A stretch of 37,219 nt of DNA from Candidatus Sumerlaeota bacterium (GTDB lineage: Bacteria > Sumerlaeota > Sumerlaeia > UBA8349): positions 1-37,219 of the forward strand of contig JAFGFN010000064.1 of the NCBI GenBank assembly GCA_016931035.1, in the 5' to 3' direction. Both the position numbers and the translations under genes were made by a program. Under the pieces are notes generated by a model that made no database searches, was not told where the DNA came from, and saw nothing but the letters and a program-made list of their open reading frames with translations. Positions 15,458-23,291 of the stretch are shown here, piece by piece. Each line of letters opens with the position of its first letter. The first letter of the stretch is position 1.

Positions 15458-16591
15458 TTACAGAGGCGAAAGACCCGCGCGAACCGCCTCCACGGCCAGT
15501 CTCCACTGGTCGCTCGCGCGGCGCAGAAGCGCCTCGGGTGCGCGATCGGAACGCTTGCCCTCGCGCGCGCGGCGGTACTTGCGCAACGCCGCCGCGCACT
15601 TCTCGACGTGATAGAATGGGTGAAGGTAGTCCCACGCTCGTCGCAGACGCTCGGGATCGGCTTCGGGACGCGATTTGAGATAGGCTTTCGCGAATCGGCG
15701 CGTGATCTCGATCTCGCGTCGGGCGCAGCCGTTGTGAAAACCCACGATGTCCCAGGGCCACAAACCATAGTGGACCGTTCCGAAATCGATCAGGACGATC
15801 CGCGGCGTTCCGGAGACCGCGCCGGCGCCGCCGGAGGGCACGACAAGGTTCCCGGCCTGTACGTCGCCGTGGACCAGAGAGTAGGGAGGGCCGGGATCGA
15901 GCGTCGCTTGGCGTTCGGCCAGATGTCCGCGCACCGCGGCGATGGAGGAAGAATCGGATCCGGTCGGATCGGATCGCTCGATAAGAGAGAGCGCTTCTTC
16001 GCATCTCGCAACGAACGTCTCGCGAATGAAATCCCTCCCGCGACCTCGCCGCCGCCAGGGAGTGCCGGAACGGCGGGCCTGGAGCGAATGCAGCGCGGCG
16101 ACCACCTTCGCAATCGACTCGAGAATCTCCGAATCCGCCGAGCCCAAATCGTCCGCCGACGGATGGCGTCCCTCGATCCATTCCTCGACGACCACCTCGA
16201 ATCCGTGGCGACCCAAGGTGAGATAGGTCGAGTCGCAATGTTCCACCCGAGGCACGATCACGCCCGCACGATCCAAAAGACGCGAAACCTCCGCGTGTTC
16301 GCGGCTCTTGTCCTTCCCGGGCAGGCGACGGGCGAAACACCGGGCAACGTGGCCCCCTCCCGAGGAGTCAACCACCCGCCTCACAACCGGATTCGTGCCG
16401 CGCCCCATCGACTCGACGCGCTCCACTCGGATTCTCATGCTCGGACCCAATTCGTCGCGAATGTAGCGGTCGAGACGTTCGAAACGCTCGGCGTCGTTTC
16501 CCGGATCGTTTCCCATACGGATGCTGAAACGTTCGAGAAGGAATCCTCGGAGGATAGCAGAGAGGATGGCCATTTGCGGAGGCTTGGACAT
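15458..16591 (-). CDS. APH/choline-kinase-fold phosphotransferase
   Basis: A 377-residue cytoplasmic kinase-like protein of the aminoglycoside phosphotransferase superfamily. The catalytic Brenner motif is H241-GD-VQAG-N248 (HGDxxxxN), followed by the metal-binding IDFGT with D269. The N-lobe (about 40-145) has the EHAEVSRLLDRAGV helix and the hinge-like VVVEEWIEG. The substrate is unknown: family members phosphorylate antibiotics, choline, homoserine or sugars, and its place beside glycosyltransferases suggests a small-molecule or sugar substrate (inference). The first ATG has only GGTGA upstream; M26 (MGNDPGND) is an alternative. Convergent with the GT39 gene. Confidence 0.85.
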   Translation of the reverse strand: MSKPPQMAILSAILRGFLLERFSIRMGNDPGNDAERFERLDRYIRDELGPSMRIRVERVESMGRGTNPVVRRVVDSSGGGHVARCFARRLPGKDKSREHAEVSRLLDRAGVIVPRVEHCDSTYLTLGRHGFEVVVEEWIEGRHPSADDLGSADSEILESIAKVVAALHSLQARRSGTPWRRRGRGRDFIRETFVARCEEALSLIERSDPTGSDSSSIAAVRGHLAERQATLDPGPPYSLVHGDVQAGNLVVPSGGAGAVSGTPRIVLIDFGTVHYGLWPWDIVGFHNGCARREIEITRRFAKAYLKSRPEADPERLRRAWDYLHPFYHVEKCAAALRKYRRAREGKRSDRAPEALLRRASDQWRLAVEAVRAGLSPL

Positions 16592-17000
16592 TCTTCACCA
16601 CGCGATGTTGGCGGACGCCCCCTCCGGACGACTTGGGGGAGCCGTGGCGCAGGAGTGCGCGCGAATGGAGTCCTCATCCGCGCATCCCCCGACGCATCAT
16701 GTAGGTATAGTCGTCCCCTCGCCGTGTTTCCAGAGGAATGAGGAAGGAACGCGCCCCATCCCTCGACGGGCGCCTCAGGCGCTCTCGTCCGGCCCCGCAT
16801 CTCTCTCCGAACCTCTCGCGGCTGGACCGAGGGGCAGGAGGCGGGACCGCCGGGATGGGCGGACGGCGGGTCGCGGGCAACGCAACCCGAGCGTTGTCAG
16901 CGATTTCTAAGGGCGCCGTTCCGCTTCTCCGTACAAGGATATCGTCTGCCCGCGTCCCGCTGCCCTAACCGATTCGTTTATTTCATCGTCTAGAATCTTC
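16592..17000. other. Gene-free stretch between kinase and first csp
   Basis: About 400 bp upstream of the csp promoter. Overlapping open frames on both strands are Arg/Pro/Ser-rich, lack ribosome-binding sites and show no recognisable domain, so I call none. The segment around 16800-16890 is very GC-rich with repeated GGCGGG/GCGGGA-like words. No tRNA, SRP RNA, 6S or RNase P signature was found. Confidence 0.5.
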
Positions 17001-17030
17001 TTGACACAATAATCGTCTTTTGTGTACAAC
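17001..17030 (+). promoter_or_regulatory. Sigma-70-type promoter of first cold-shock gene
   Basis: TTGACA (17001-17006, perfect -35), an 18-nt spacer, and TACAAC (17025-17030, 4/6 to TATAAT). The predicted start near 17037 leaves a 5' UTR of about 145 nt before the ATG at 17182. Long leaders of this size are characteristic of cspA-type mRNAs, where they act as temperature-responsive structures. Confidence 0.65.
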
Positions 17031-17181
17031 GCCTGAGTATGGACGTTCAGCGAGTCGTTGAGCACGCCGGATTCTACCCGCGGATGCCAATCCGGAGTCG
17101 GCATGGGAGTCTTTCTGCGGGAACGATCGAGCCCAACGGTCGTGCGGCGGGGGATCTCGCTGACGGTGGGAGGAGACTCGC

Positions 17182-17388
17182 ATGAAGGCGGCAGGAAAAG
17201 TCAAATGGTTCAACAACAAGAAGGGGTTTGGCTTCATCGAGGCGGACGACGGTGAAGACGTATTCGTCCACTACTCGTCGATTCAGGCCGACGGCTTCCG
17301 CTCCCTGTCGGAAGGCGACCGCGTCGAATTCGATCTCTCGAACGGCCCGAAAGGCCTCCTCGCTCAGAACGTGGTCAGGTTGGAGTAG
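17182..17388 (+). CDS. Cold-shock protein (CspA family), copy 1
   Basis: A 68-residue single OB-fold nucleic-acid chaperone that melts RNA secondary structure. RNP1 is KGFGFIE (14-20), RNP2 is VFVHYSSI (27-34), and the GPKG turn precedes the C-terminus. Length and motif spacing are canonical. GGGAGGAG lies about 8 nt before the ATG. It is preceded by the long leader from the promoter at 17001 and followed 396 bp later by a close paralogue. Confidence 0.97.
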   Translation: MKAAGKVKWFNNKKGFGFIEADDGEDVFVHYSSIQADGFRSLSEGDRVEFDLSNGPKGLLAQNVVRLE

Positions 17389-17784
17389 GAAGGGGATCCC
17401 GGTTCTCTCCGCGAGAGTCGGTGTGTCGAGTCGGTCTCCTTTCGGGGTCGGCGACTTCTCGATTGCCAGGAGAGAGAGGTCGTTGACATTGTCGCCCAAG
17501 CGGCTCTATTTGCCCCCAAAAGTCCGGCAGAAGCCCTTTTTTCCCTTGACGCTGGAAGGCGTGGACAGGTAAATAGGCTGTACTGGCTTCCCCGTTGTGG
17601 GGGGCGCACGCGGTAGCGTGGGAGGTTGGTCGGTTCCGGGTCGGTTTCTCTCGATCTTACTACAGGGTTGTTTTGGCGCCGGAATTCTCTCGACTTGTTC
17701 CAGCGGGGGAGTGGGTGTTTGTTTGTTCCGGAACCGGGTTCCCGCGCGGCGATGTACTCCAGCATCAGAAGGCGGGCAGGAACA
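17389..17784 (+). other. Leader/intergenic region of second cold-shock gene
   Basis: A 396-bp non-coding gap. It holds two candidate -35 boxes (TTGACA at 17483, TTGACG at 17546), an A-purine stretch before 17530, and a G/T-rich segment 17595-17760. The open frames here run into the csp frame and are not believable as proteins. If transcription starts after 17575, the csp copy 2 leader is about 200 nt long. No intrinsic terminator is visible after csp copy 1. Confidence 0.5.
17546..17575 (+). promoter_or_regulatory. Possible promoter of second cold-shock gene
   Basis: TTGACG (17546-17551), 18 nt, TAAATA (17570-17575). The -35 is 5/6 and the -10 is weak. A competing pair is TTGACA (17483-17488) with TATTTG (17507-17512), also at 18 nt. 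I cannot choose firmly between them; either leaves a leader of 200-270 nt. Confidence 0.35.
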
Positions 17785-17991
17785 ATGGATACAAGCGGCG
17801 TAGTGAAGTGGTTCAATGACAAGAAGGGTTACGGATTCATTGAACAAGAGGGTGGCGACGACGTCTTCGTTCATTTTTCCGCGATTCAAAGCGAGGGGTT
17901 CCGCAGCCTGACCCAAGGAGATCGGGTGCAGCTCGAGGCGGTCTCAGGCCCCAAGGGGCTGCACGCTCAGAACGTGATCAAGGCTCAGTAG
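17785..17991 (+). CDS. Cold-shock protein (CspA family), copy 2
   Basis: 68 residues, the same length as copy 1 and clearly paralogous: KGYGFIE (14-20), VFVHFSAI (27-34), GPKG near 55. Start ATG 17785 was chosen because it aligns with copy 1 and has AGG about 5 nt upstream; longer frames add non-homologous sequence. It likely acts as an RNA chaperone. The transcript probably runs 150 nt beyond the stop to the terminator at 18138-18164. Confidence 0.96.
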   Translation: MDTSGVVKWFNDKKGYGFIEQEGGDDVFVHFSAIQSEGFRSLTQGDRVQLEAVSGPKGLHAQNVIKAQ

Positions 17992-18137
17992 AGCCGCGAT
18001 TCGATCGACCCTCGGGCAGAAGGAAGAAACGCCGACGGAGGAAGTCCGGTTAGGAACGGGCCTTCGTCGCCGGTGGAGGCCGGGAATCGAGTTCTCCGAG
18101 GAGGTCTCGACGGGTTGTCTTGTGTTCGATCGGTAGA
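17992..18137 (+). ncRNA. Long 3' UTR or small RNA between csp copy 2 and its terminator
   Basis: About 150 nt without a credible frame lie between the csp stop and a strong terminator. Short self-complementary pieces (GGCCT/AGGCC around 18060-18082) could fold. It could be a plain 3' UTR, a processed sRNA, or an independent sRNA with an unrecognised promoter. It matches no RNA family I know. Confidence 0.25.
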
Positions 18138-18164
18138 TGCGCCGCACGATGCGGCGTTTTTTTT
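18138..18164 (+). terminator. Intrinsic terminator after csp copy 2
   Basis: CGCCGCA-CGA-TGCGGCG forms a perfect 7-bp, GC-rich stem with a 3-nt loop, followed immediately by eight T. It ends about 165 nt after the csp stop and 190 nt before the adenylate cyclase start. Confidence 0.93.
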
Positions 18165-18354
18165 GTCCGCCTCTCCCGACGCGCGGGGAGTCCGAATCGG
18201 GGGCGATCGGGCCCGGGAACGCCGCGCGCCTTTCTCTTGAACGCCGGGGGCGCGTCCTCCATAATAGGCGGCGAACCGGAATCGCGCAGGCGCCGCTCCC
18301 ATTCTCTTGTCGGGTCGTCGCGCCGGTCGCGAAGACGCAGGGGACTCCAATCTC
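18165..18354. other. Upstream region of the adenylate cyclase gene
   Basis: 190 bp between the csp terminator and the GTG start of the cyclase. A promoter is expected here because of the terminator, but I see no clear -35/-10 pair. Confidence 0.4.
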
Positions 18355-19980
18355 GTGGCCCACTTATTCCTGACCTACAAGGACGGCTCGTCGTCGCGGT
18401 TCGACATCGGCGATGCCGCCACCGTCACGGTCGGGCGCGAGATCGGAAACTCCGTCGTCCTGGCCGATCCGCACGTCTCGCGCAGGCACTTCCGAATCGT
18501 CAGAGAACAAGACCACTATCTGCTCCGCAACCTTTCGCGCACCCACGGGACTCTTCTCAACGGCGTGAAGACCGAGCGCGCCCAGCTCGGGGAGGGCGAC
18601 GAGATCGAGGCCGGCAGCACTCGCATCCGATTCTCGCTCGACGTTCACTCGCCCTCGTCCGAGACGCCGGGAGAGCGGCCCGCCGTCTGGGAGGACCCGT
18701 TGTCGCAAACGGTCATCCTTTCGAGCGACCAGATCGAGTCCTCGGATTTCTTCGCGACGACGGACATAGACAAGGCGACGTTCTCGGCGGCGTTCGAGTC
18801 GGCGATGCTGGGAGGGAGCGGTTCGCAAGAACTGCGCAAACGGTTCACGCTTCTCCAGGATATCGGCCAACAGATGGTGACGCAGCTTCGGCTCGACCGC
18901 CTTCTCGTCTTCTTCCTCGACACGATCTTCGAGGTCCTGCGCGCCGACAACGGGGCCATACTCCTCGCCGATCCCGTCGGCGGCGAACTCGTGCCGATGG
19001 CCGTGCGGCGCTCCGGCACCCTCAAGGGGACCCAGGAGCGCCTGCGCATCAGCCGTACGCTCATCCAACAGGCGTTTCAGGAACGCGTCGGCATCCTCTG
19101 CGGCGACACGCAACGCGACGAACAGCTTCGACAACAGGAAAGCATCCTGGCGTTCGGCATGCGCTCGGTCATGTGCGTGCCGCTCATGCACCAGGGCAAC
19201 GTCCTCGGCGCGATTCACGTCGATACCGAAACCGCGAGCAAGGCGTTCTCGAAACAGGATCTCGACCTTCTGACCATGATGGCGAACCAGGCCGCGGTCT
19301 GCGTTCACAACGCCCGCCTTCACGACCAAATCGTCCGCGAAGAAACGCGCCGAGCGAACCTCGAGCGGCACTTCTCGCCCCAGATCGTGGAGAAGATCTC
19401 GTCCAATCAGATCCGGCTCGAAGCCGGCGTCAGCGTCGAGGTCGCCGTCCTGTTCAGCGACATCCGCGCTTTCACCCAACTCAGCGAACAGGTGTCGCCC
19501 GAGAACCTGTTCGCGTTCCTCAACCGGTATTTCTCCGAAATGTCCGACATCGTCTTCGAATTCGGAGGCACGCTCGACAAGTTCATGGGCGACGCCCTTC
19601 TGGCCGTCTTCGGCAGCCCCGAGTCCCACCCCGACGACACCTACAGCGCCGCGCGCTGCGCCGAAAAGATGATCCGCCGCACGCGCGAGATCGTCTTCGA
19701 CGTGGGCGCCGTTTCCATCGGCATCGGCCTGCACCGCGGCAACGTGATCCACGGCGAAGTCGGGTCGGAGAAGGTCATGCAATACACCGTGATCGGCGAC
19801 ACGGTCAACATCGCCTCGCGCCTGTGCGATATCGCCGCGCCCAACCAGATCGTCATGTCGACGGAGATGGTTCGCGCCCTGGAGAATCGGATCGAAAGCC
19901 GCCCCCTCGGCCTGGTGGAACTCAAGGGCAAAGCCGACCCCATCGAAACCTACGAACTTTTTCGCTGCCTGCGGGATTGA
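18355..19980 (+). CDS. FHA-GAF-class III adenylate cyclase
   Basis: A 541-residue cytoplasmic signalling enzyme predicted to make cAMP from ATP. The FHA domain (about 2-90) keeps GREIGNS (28-34), SRRH (42-45) and the LNG turn (68-70), so it should bind phosphothreonine. The GAF domain spans about 140-300. The catalytic CYC domain (about 360-541) has both metal-binding aspartates (D369 in FSDIR, D413 in GDALLAVFG), the adenine-selecting K409 and D482, and transition-state N485 and R489, so it looks fully active and ATP-specific. Start GTG 18355 is preferred (GGGG upstream, FHA begins at once); an in-frame TTG lies at 18307. No TM segment is seen, so input is likely phosphopeptide plus a GAF ligand. 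Confidence 0.92.
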   Translation: MAHLFLTYKDGSSSRFDIGDAATVTVGREIGNSVVLADPHVSRRHFRIVREQDHYLLRNLSRTHGTLLNGVKTERAQLGEGDEIEAGSTRIRFSLDVHSPSSETPGERPAVWEDPLSQTVILSSDQIESSDFFATTDIDKATFSAAFESAMLGGSGSQELRKRFTLLQDIGQQMVTQLRLDRLLVFFLDTIFEVLRADNGAILLADPVGGELVPMAVRRSGTLKGTQERLRISRTLIQQAFQERVGILCGDTQRDEQLRQQESILAFGMRSVMCVPLMHQGNVLGAIHVDTETASKAFSKQDLDLLTMMANQAAVCVHNARLHDQIVREETRRANLERHFSPQIVEKISSNQIRLEAGVSVEVAVLFSDIRAFTQLSEQVSPENLFAFLNRYFSEMSDIVFEFGGTLDKFMGDALLAVFGSPESHPDDTYSAARCAEKMIRRTREIVFDVGAVSIGIGLHRGNVIHGEVGSEKVMQYTVIGDTVNIASRLCDIAAPNQIVMSTEMVRALENRIESRPLGLVELKGKADPIETYELFRCLRD

Positions 19981-20143
19981 CAGGCGTCCGCTGCTTCGTC
20001 ACATCGAATCTCACGATAATCCGATTCGCTCGAATTGATCCCGATCCCGATGGATGCCGCTTACAAACCGTCATTGCCCAACACCCTTGCCCCAGTCCCA
20101 ACGGTGTCCGTGGAGGATGCGAGGTTGTCTCGCGCAGACCGGA

Positions 20144-20160
20144 GACGGGGAATCCCCGTC
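20144..20160. repeat. Perfect stem-loop between cyclase gene and rph
   Basis: GACGGGG-AAT-CCCCGTC, a 7-bp perfect stem with a 3-nt loop, 164 bp after the cyclase stop. No T-run follows on the plus strand. The rest of this 266-bp gap shows no gene and no clear promoter. Confidence 0.55.
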
Positions 20161-20246
20161 GATTCGCGACGGTTGAGCTTGCATTCCGGGGAAGGGTGGG
20201 GTAGGGTAGCAGTGGGTGGAGACCTGATATTGAAAGGCTTAACCGC

Positions 20247-20987
20247 ATGAAACGAGTCGATGGCCGCGAACCCGACCAAATGCGCGAGGTCAAGATCGCC
20301 GCCGGGGTCCTGCGACACGCCGAAGGGTCGGCCATGGTCGAGGTCGGCGCGACCAAGGTCATCTGTGCCGCCACCCTTCAGGACAGGGTTCCCCCGCACG
20401 TCGTGGGAACGGGACGCGGCTGGCTCACCGCGGAATACGCGATGCTCCCCCGTTCTTCGGCTCAACGCATTCCCCGAGACGGCGTTCGCGGGAACGTCGC
20501 CCCTCGCAGCACCGAGATCCAGCGTATCGTCGGACGCGTCCTGCGGTCCGTTTTCAACCTTGACAAATTGGGCGAACGCACCATCATCATAGATTGCGAC
20601 GTGATCGAGGCCGACGGGGGCACCCGGACGGCGTCGATCACGGGCGGGTTCGTCGCCTTGGCCCTGGCCGTTCGTCGTCTTCGGGCGCAGAGCAAAGTGG
20701 GCGTGGGCCTGATCGCGGATTTCGCCGCCGCCACGAGCGTTGGCATCGTCGAGGGCCAGCCGGTTCTCGATCTCTGCTACCTCGAAGACGCCCAAGCCGA
20801 GGTGGACATGAACGTCGCCGCCTCGGGATCGGGCCGCTTCATCGAGATCCAGTCCACGGCCGAGAAGACGGCGTTCAGCCGCGACGAGCTAGACCGGCTT
20901 CTCGACCTCGCCCAATCGGGCATCGCTCAGCTGGTGAAGATTCAAAAGGAGGTTCTCGGCATCGAGTCCTTCGCCGAAGGCAACTAG
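20247..20987 (+). CDS. rph: Ribonuclease PH
   Basis: Phosphorolytic 3'-5' exoribonuclease that trims the 3' end of tRNA precursors, using phosphate and releasing NDPs; active as a hexamer. At 246 residues it has the standard length. Conserved stretches are WLTAEYAMLPRSSAQRIPR, EIQRIVGRVLR and the phosphate-binding/catalytic DCDVIEADGGTRTASITG. The start has AAAGG about 10 nt upstream. It ends 118 bp before the lipoprotein gene. In the same window, tRNA-Leu lacks an encoded CCA, so 3'-end processing is relevant here. Confidence 0.97.
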   Translation: MKRVDGREPDQMREVKIAAGVLRHAEGSAMVEVGATKVICAATLQDRVPPHVVGTGRGWLTAEYAMLPRSSAQRIPRDGVRGNVAPRSTEIQRIVGRVLRSVFNLDKLGERTIIIDCDVIEADGGTRTASITGGFVALALAVRRLRAQSKVGVGLIADFAAATSVGIVEGQPVLDLCYLEDAQAEVDMNVAASGSGRFIEIQSTAEKTAFSRDELDRLLDLAQSGIAQLVKIQKEVLGIESFAEGN

Positions 20988-21105
20988 TCCAGAGCGGCGC
21001 GGAATCCGGACCGCGAAGGGTCCGCGACAGATCCGCGCCGCCGTCCCGTTCCTGTTCCCGTTGTCGCCAGCAGGTTCCAGTTCCCGCTCCAAAGGAGACC
21101 GACCG

Positions 21106-21702
21106 ATGAGGCGCTTGACCCTTCCGATCCTGCTTCTTGCAGTCCTGCTCGTTCTCGGCGGATGCACCGCCAAACGCTATCGCATGGCCATCATGGACTT
21201 CGACGTATCGGCCGCCGAGCCGCAATACGCCAAGTTGCGCAGCGCGATGCCGGAACTGCTGACCCAGAATCTGGACCGATATCGCTCGATCTATCTCCTC
21301 GAGCGCCAGGACATCCGGCGCTACCTCGAGGAGATCGACTCCGAGGAATCGGAAAAGCAACGATTCACCCGGTGGCAAAAACTCGGCAGAAAGTTCCGCG
21401 CCGACTATCTCGTGGCGGGGAGCGTCATTCGTCTGGGGCAGAACTTCGTCCTCAACGTCCGCCTTTTCAACGTCGAACGCGGCGAGATCGCGCCCGGCTC
21501 CTCGTTCACCCAGAGCTGCATCCAGGAGAGCGAGATCTACGAACGGGCACGCACGCTCTCGATGGGGATCGACCAGTACGTGAGACGACGGGCCGTGCCG
21601 ACGGTGTTTGGCCGCTCTTCGTCTGAAGGCGTTCCCGTGTCTTTGCCCGTGGCGAACGCCGCCTCCGGGAGTACCCCCGTCCCCCCGAGCCGCCCGCGCT
21701 GA
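21106..21702 (+). CDS. CsgG/TolB-N-like lipoprotein
   Basis: 198 residues. A type II signal peptide with a hydrophobic core and lipobox LGGC places the lipidated cysteine at C20. The mature part opens MAIMDFDVSA, then LLTQNLDRYRSIYLLERQDI and LGRKFRADYLVAGSVIRLG, a pattern shared with CsgG and other periplasmic proteins of the TolB-N/FlgO-like type (inference from pattern, not a search). CsgG itself is larger and forms a pore, so this short protein need not. The start at 21106 is fixed by AAAGGAG 8 nt upstream. The C-terminal tail is Ser/Pro-rich. Confidence 0.7.
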   Translation: MRRLTLPILLLAVLLVLGGCTAKRYRMAIMDFDVSAAEPQYAKLRSAMPELLTQNLDRYRSIYLLERQDIRRYLEEIDSEESEKQRFTRWQKLGRKFRADYLVAGSVIRLGQNFVLNVRLFNVERGEIAPGSSFTQSCIQESEIYERARTLSMGIDQYVRRRAVPTVFGRSSSEGVPVSLPVANAASGSTPVPPSRPR

Positions 21703-22144
21703 GTGCCCCGCTCGGACCGCTCAGGGACGGGCCCGAGGGGACTTCCGTCGCCAAACCGTGATTTGCGGCCCATTCCCTTCCAAAAACTCAAGTTATGACC
21801 CGGGAAAACCGATAAAGAGAGCGAGGGTAGGGGGGCTGTCCGTATGGACGGCACTACGCCTTGTCCAGGCAATTGGACACAGGTGAACCCTTTCTGATCA
21901 CGCTCTTCGGGCACCGAGAACCCCGGGGGGCGCGTAACACATGTTGTTTCAGATATGTATCTTGCCAGGTGGAGAGCCGGTCGGTTGGAACACCTTGTGC
22001 TTGAGTAGGACAGTGGAGAAGGAGTCCGGAATCTGAGGTTTGCTCCGGGCGAAACGCAAAATGACGGAGACGGTCTCCTTGAACAGCTGAACGCGAACGC
22101 AATCGTCGGAGAATCGAGAATCTCAGAGAGAAGCGAAGGTCTCC
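21703..22144. other. Gene-free stretch upstream of the pilin cluster
   Basis: 442 bp without a credible gene. It contains short dyads GTCC-GTAT-GGAC (about 21838-21849) and TGTCC...GGACA (about 21864-21881), an A/T-richer segment around 21940-21965, and a purine-rich tract just before the pilin start. No clear sigma-70 or sigma-54 promoter and no riboswitch is recognised. The pilin promoter should be here. Confidence 0.45.
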
Positions 22145-22621
22145 ATGAATACCCGGCAAACCAGTCAGAGAGGTCGAGGGGCGTTCACCCTCGTCGAAGT
22201 CATGGTCACGATCGCCATCGCGAGTGTCGTCTGTTTGGCAACCATCGCCTCCCTGAGCTGGAGCCTTCAGTTCCAGGCGCTCCAACAACAGCGCATGGGA
22301 GCGGTCGCCATCCTGCAGCGCGAGATGGAGGAGATTCGGCAGGAGCTCCATCCCGACCTGATCGGGACGCGCGAGAGCTGGCTCGACGACAACCGCACGC
22401 CCGACAACCCGGGCGACGATATCCCATGCAATCTGATCATGACGCTTTACCACGCCGACGGCACGCCGTTCGCCTCCGGCGAGACCCCCGCGACGCACGA
22501 GCGGATCACGATCGAGCTCACGCTCACCTGGATTCCGCCCGGCGCCAAGTTCCAACTGGCCGAGGGGGGGAGCGGGCGCATCATGCACGAGACGTTGATG
22601 ACCACGTTGGTGCCGCGGTGA
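22145..22621 (+). CDS. Prepilin-type protein (PilV/PilE-like)
   Basis: 158 residues with a class III signal: a short basic leader ending RGRGA, then FTLVEVMVTIAIASVV. Cleavage after Ala14 puts Phe at +1 and the conserved Glu at +5, as required by the prepilin peptidase PilD. Ala in place of the usual Gly at -1 is tolerated in some pilins. The hydrophobic helix anchors the subunit in the inner membrane before assembly. The remaining 120 residues are not recognisable. It is first in a three-gene set with a second prepilin and a PilX-like protein, consistent with minor pilins of a type IV pilus or type II secretion pseudopilus. Confidence 0.85.
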   Translation: MNTRQTSQRGRGAFTLVEVMVTIAIASVVCLATIASLSWSLQFQALQQQRMGAVAILQREMEEIRQELHPDLIGTRESWLDDNRTPDNPGDDIPCNLIMTLYHADGTPFASGETPATHERITIELTLTWIPPGAKFQLAEGGSGRIMHETLMTTLVPR

Positions 22622-22637
22622 GGCGCGATCCGCGGCT

Positions 22638-22661
22638 CGCCGGGCCAAGAGCCCGGGCGAA
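22638..22661. repeat. Stem-loop between the two prepilin genes
   Basis: TCGCCGGGC-CAAGA-GCCCGGGCGA pairs along its whole length with a single bulged base. It lies in the 62-bp gap between the first prepilin stop and the second prepilin start. There is no T-run, so it is more likely an mRNA stability or processing element than a terminator. Confidence 0.45.
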
Positions 22662-22683
22662 GCGAGAAAGCGAGTCGAGAAAG

Positions 22684-23193
22684 ATGATCCGACGCTCTTT
22701 CCTACCTAGCAAGAGGCGAGGTTTCACTCTTGTCGAGGTGTGCATCGCCTCGGCCGTCGCCGCATTCGTTTTCGGCATGGTCGGCTTTCTTCAGATCTCG
22801 TCGATCCGCGTGAGCAAGAAGCTCACCGCCTACAGCCGCACGCAGGGCATCATGTGCAGCGCCCTGGACCAGGTCATGTTCCGCCTGTGCATGGGGCGCG
22901 CGGGCGCCGGCAATATCACGATCGCGGAGGACGGACACCGTCTGGATTTCATCGATCCCAACAAGGGCGGAGCGGTATCCTCGTTCCGATTCGCCGAGGG
23001 GATCCTGTACTACGACGAGGATATCGCTTCGGGCGAGGGGTATTCTCCGAAGGTCAGACGTTTGGAGAACCTGTCCTTCGAATTGCTGGATGGAGCCACC
23101 GTGGTTCGGGTCACGTCGAAGGCGACGGCCATCGCGCAGTACACGCTCGAAAGGCCGATCGAGAAACAGATGAGCGTGTATCTGCGCAACTGA
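22684..23193 (+). CDS. Prepilin-type protein (PilW-like)
   Basis: 169 residues. The leader MIRRSFLPSKRRG is followed by FTLVEVCIASAVAAFVF, a canonical G/F prepilin peptidase site with Glu+5 and a hydrophobic anchor. The position and the long beta-rich remainder (HRLDFIDPNKG, FRFAEGILYYDED) resemble PilW-type minor pilins. ATG 22684 was chosen because the leader length is then typical; a GTG at 22618 overlapping the preceding stop (GTGA) is an alternative. It sits 62 bp after the first prepilin and 98 bp before the PilX-like gene. Confidence 0.85.
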   Translation: MIRRSFLPSKRRGFTLVEVCIASAVAAFVFGMVGFLQISSIRVSKKLTAYSRTQGIMCSALDQVMFRLCMGRAGAGNITIAEDGHRLDFIDPNKGGAVSSFRFAEGILYYDEDIASGEGYSPKVRRLENLSFELLDGATVVRVTSKATAIAQYTLERPIEKQMSVYLRN

Positions 23194-23291
23194 GAGGGAT
23201 CGTCTTGCTCACTGCGCGCCGGTACGCCGTCCGCGCAGAGCGCAAAGTGTCAGTCGTAGGGGGGGACGACACACCCCGGGGAGTCAGCATC

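Noticed and set aside
18036..18060. GGAGGAAGTCCGG resembling the conserved GAGGAAAGTCC start of RNase P RNA
   Set aside because: One A is missing, no ACAGAAA-type 3' partner is present, and only about 120 nt remain before the terminator, far too short for RNase P RNA.
21843..21860. GG-N10-GC pair upstream of the pilin genes as a sigma-54 promoter
   Set aside because: Only the GG and GC dinucleotides match; the other consensus positions do not, so it is likely chance in GC-rich DNA.
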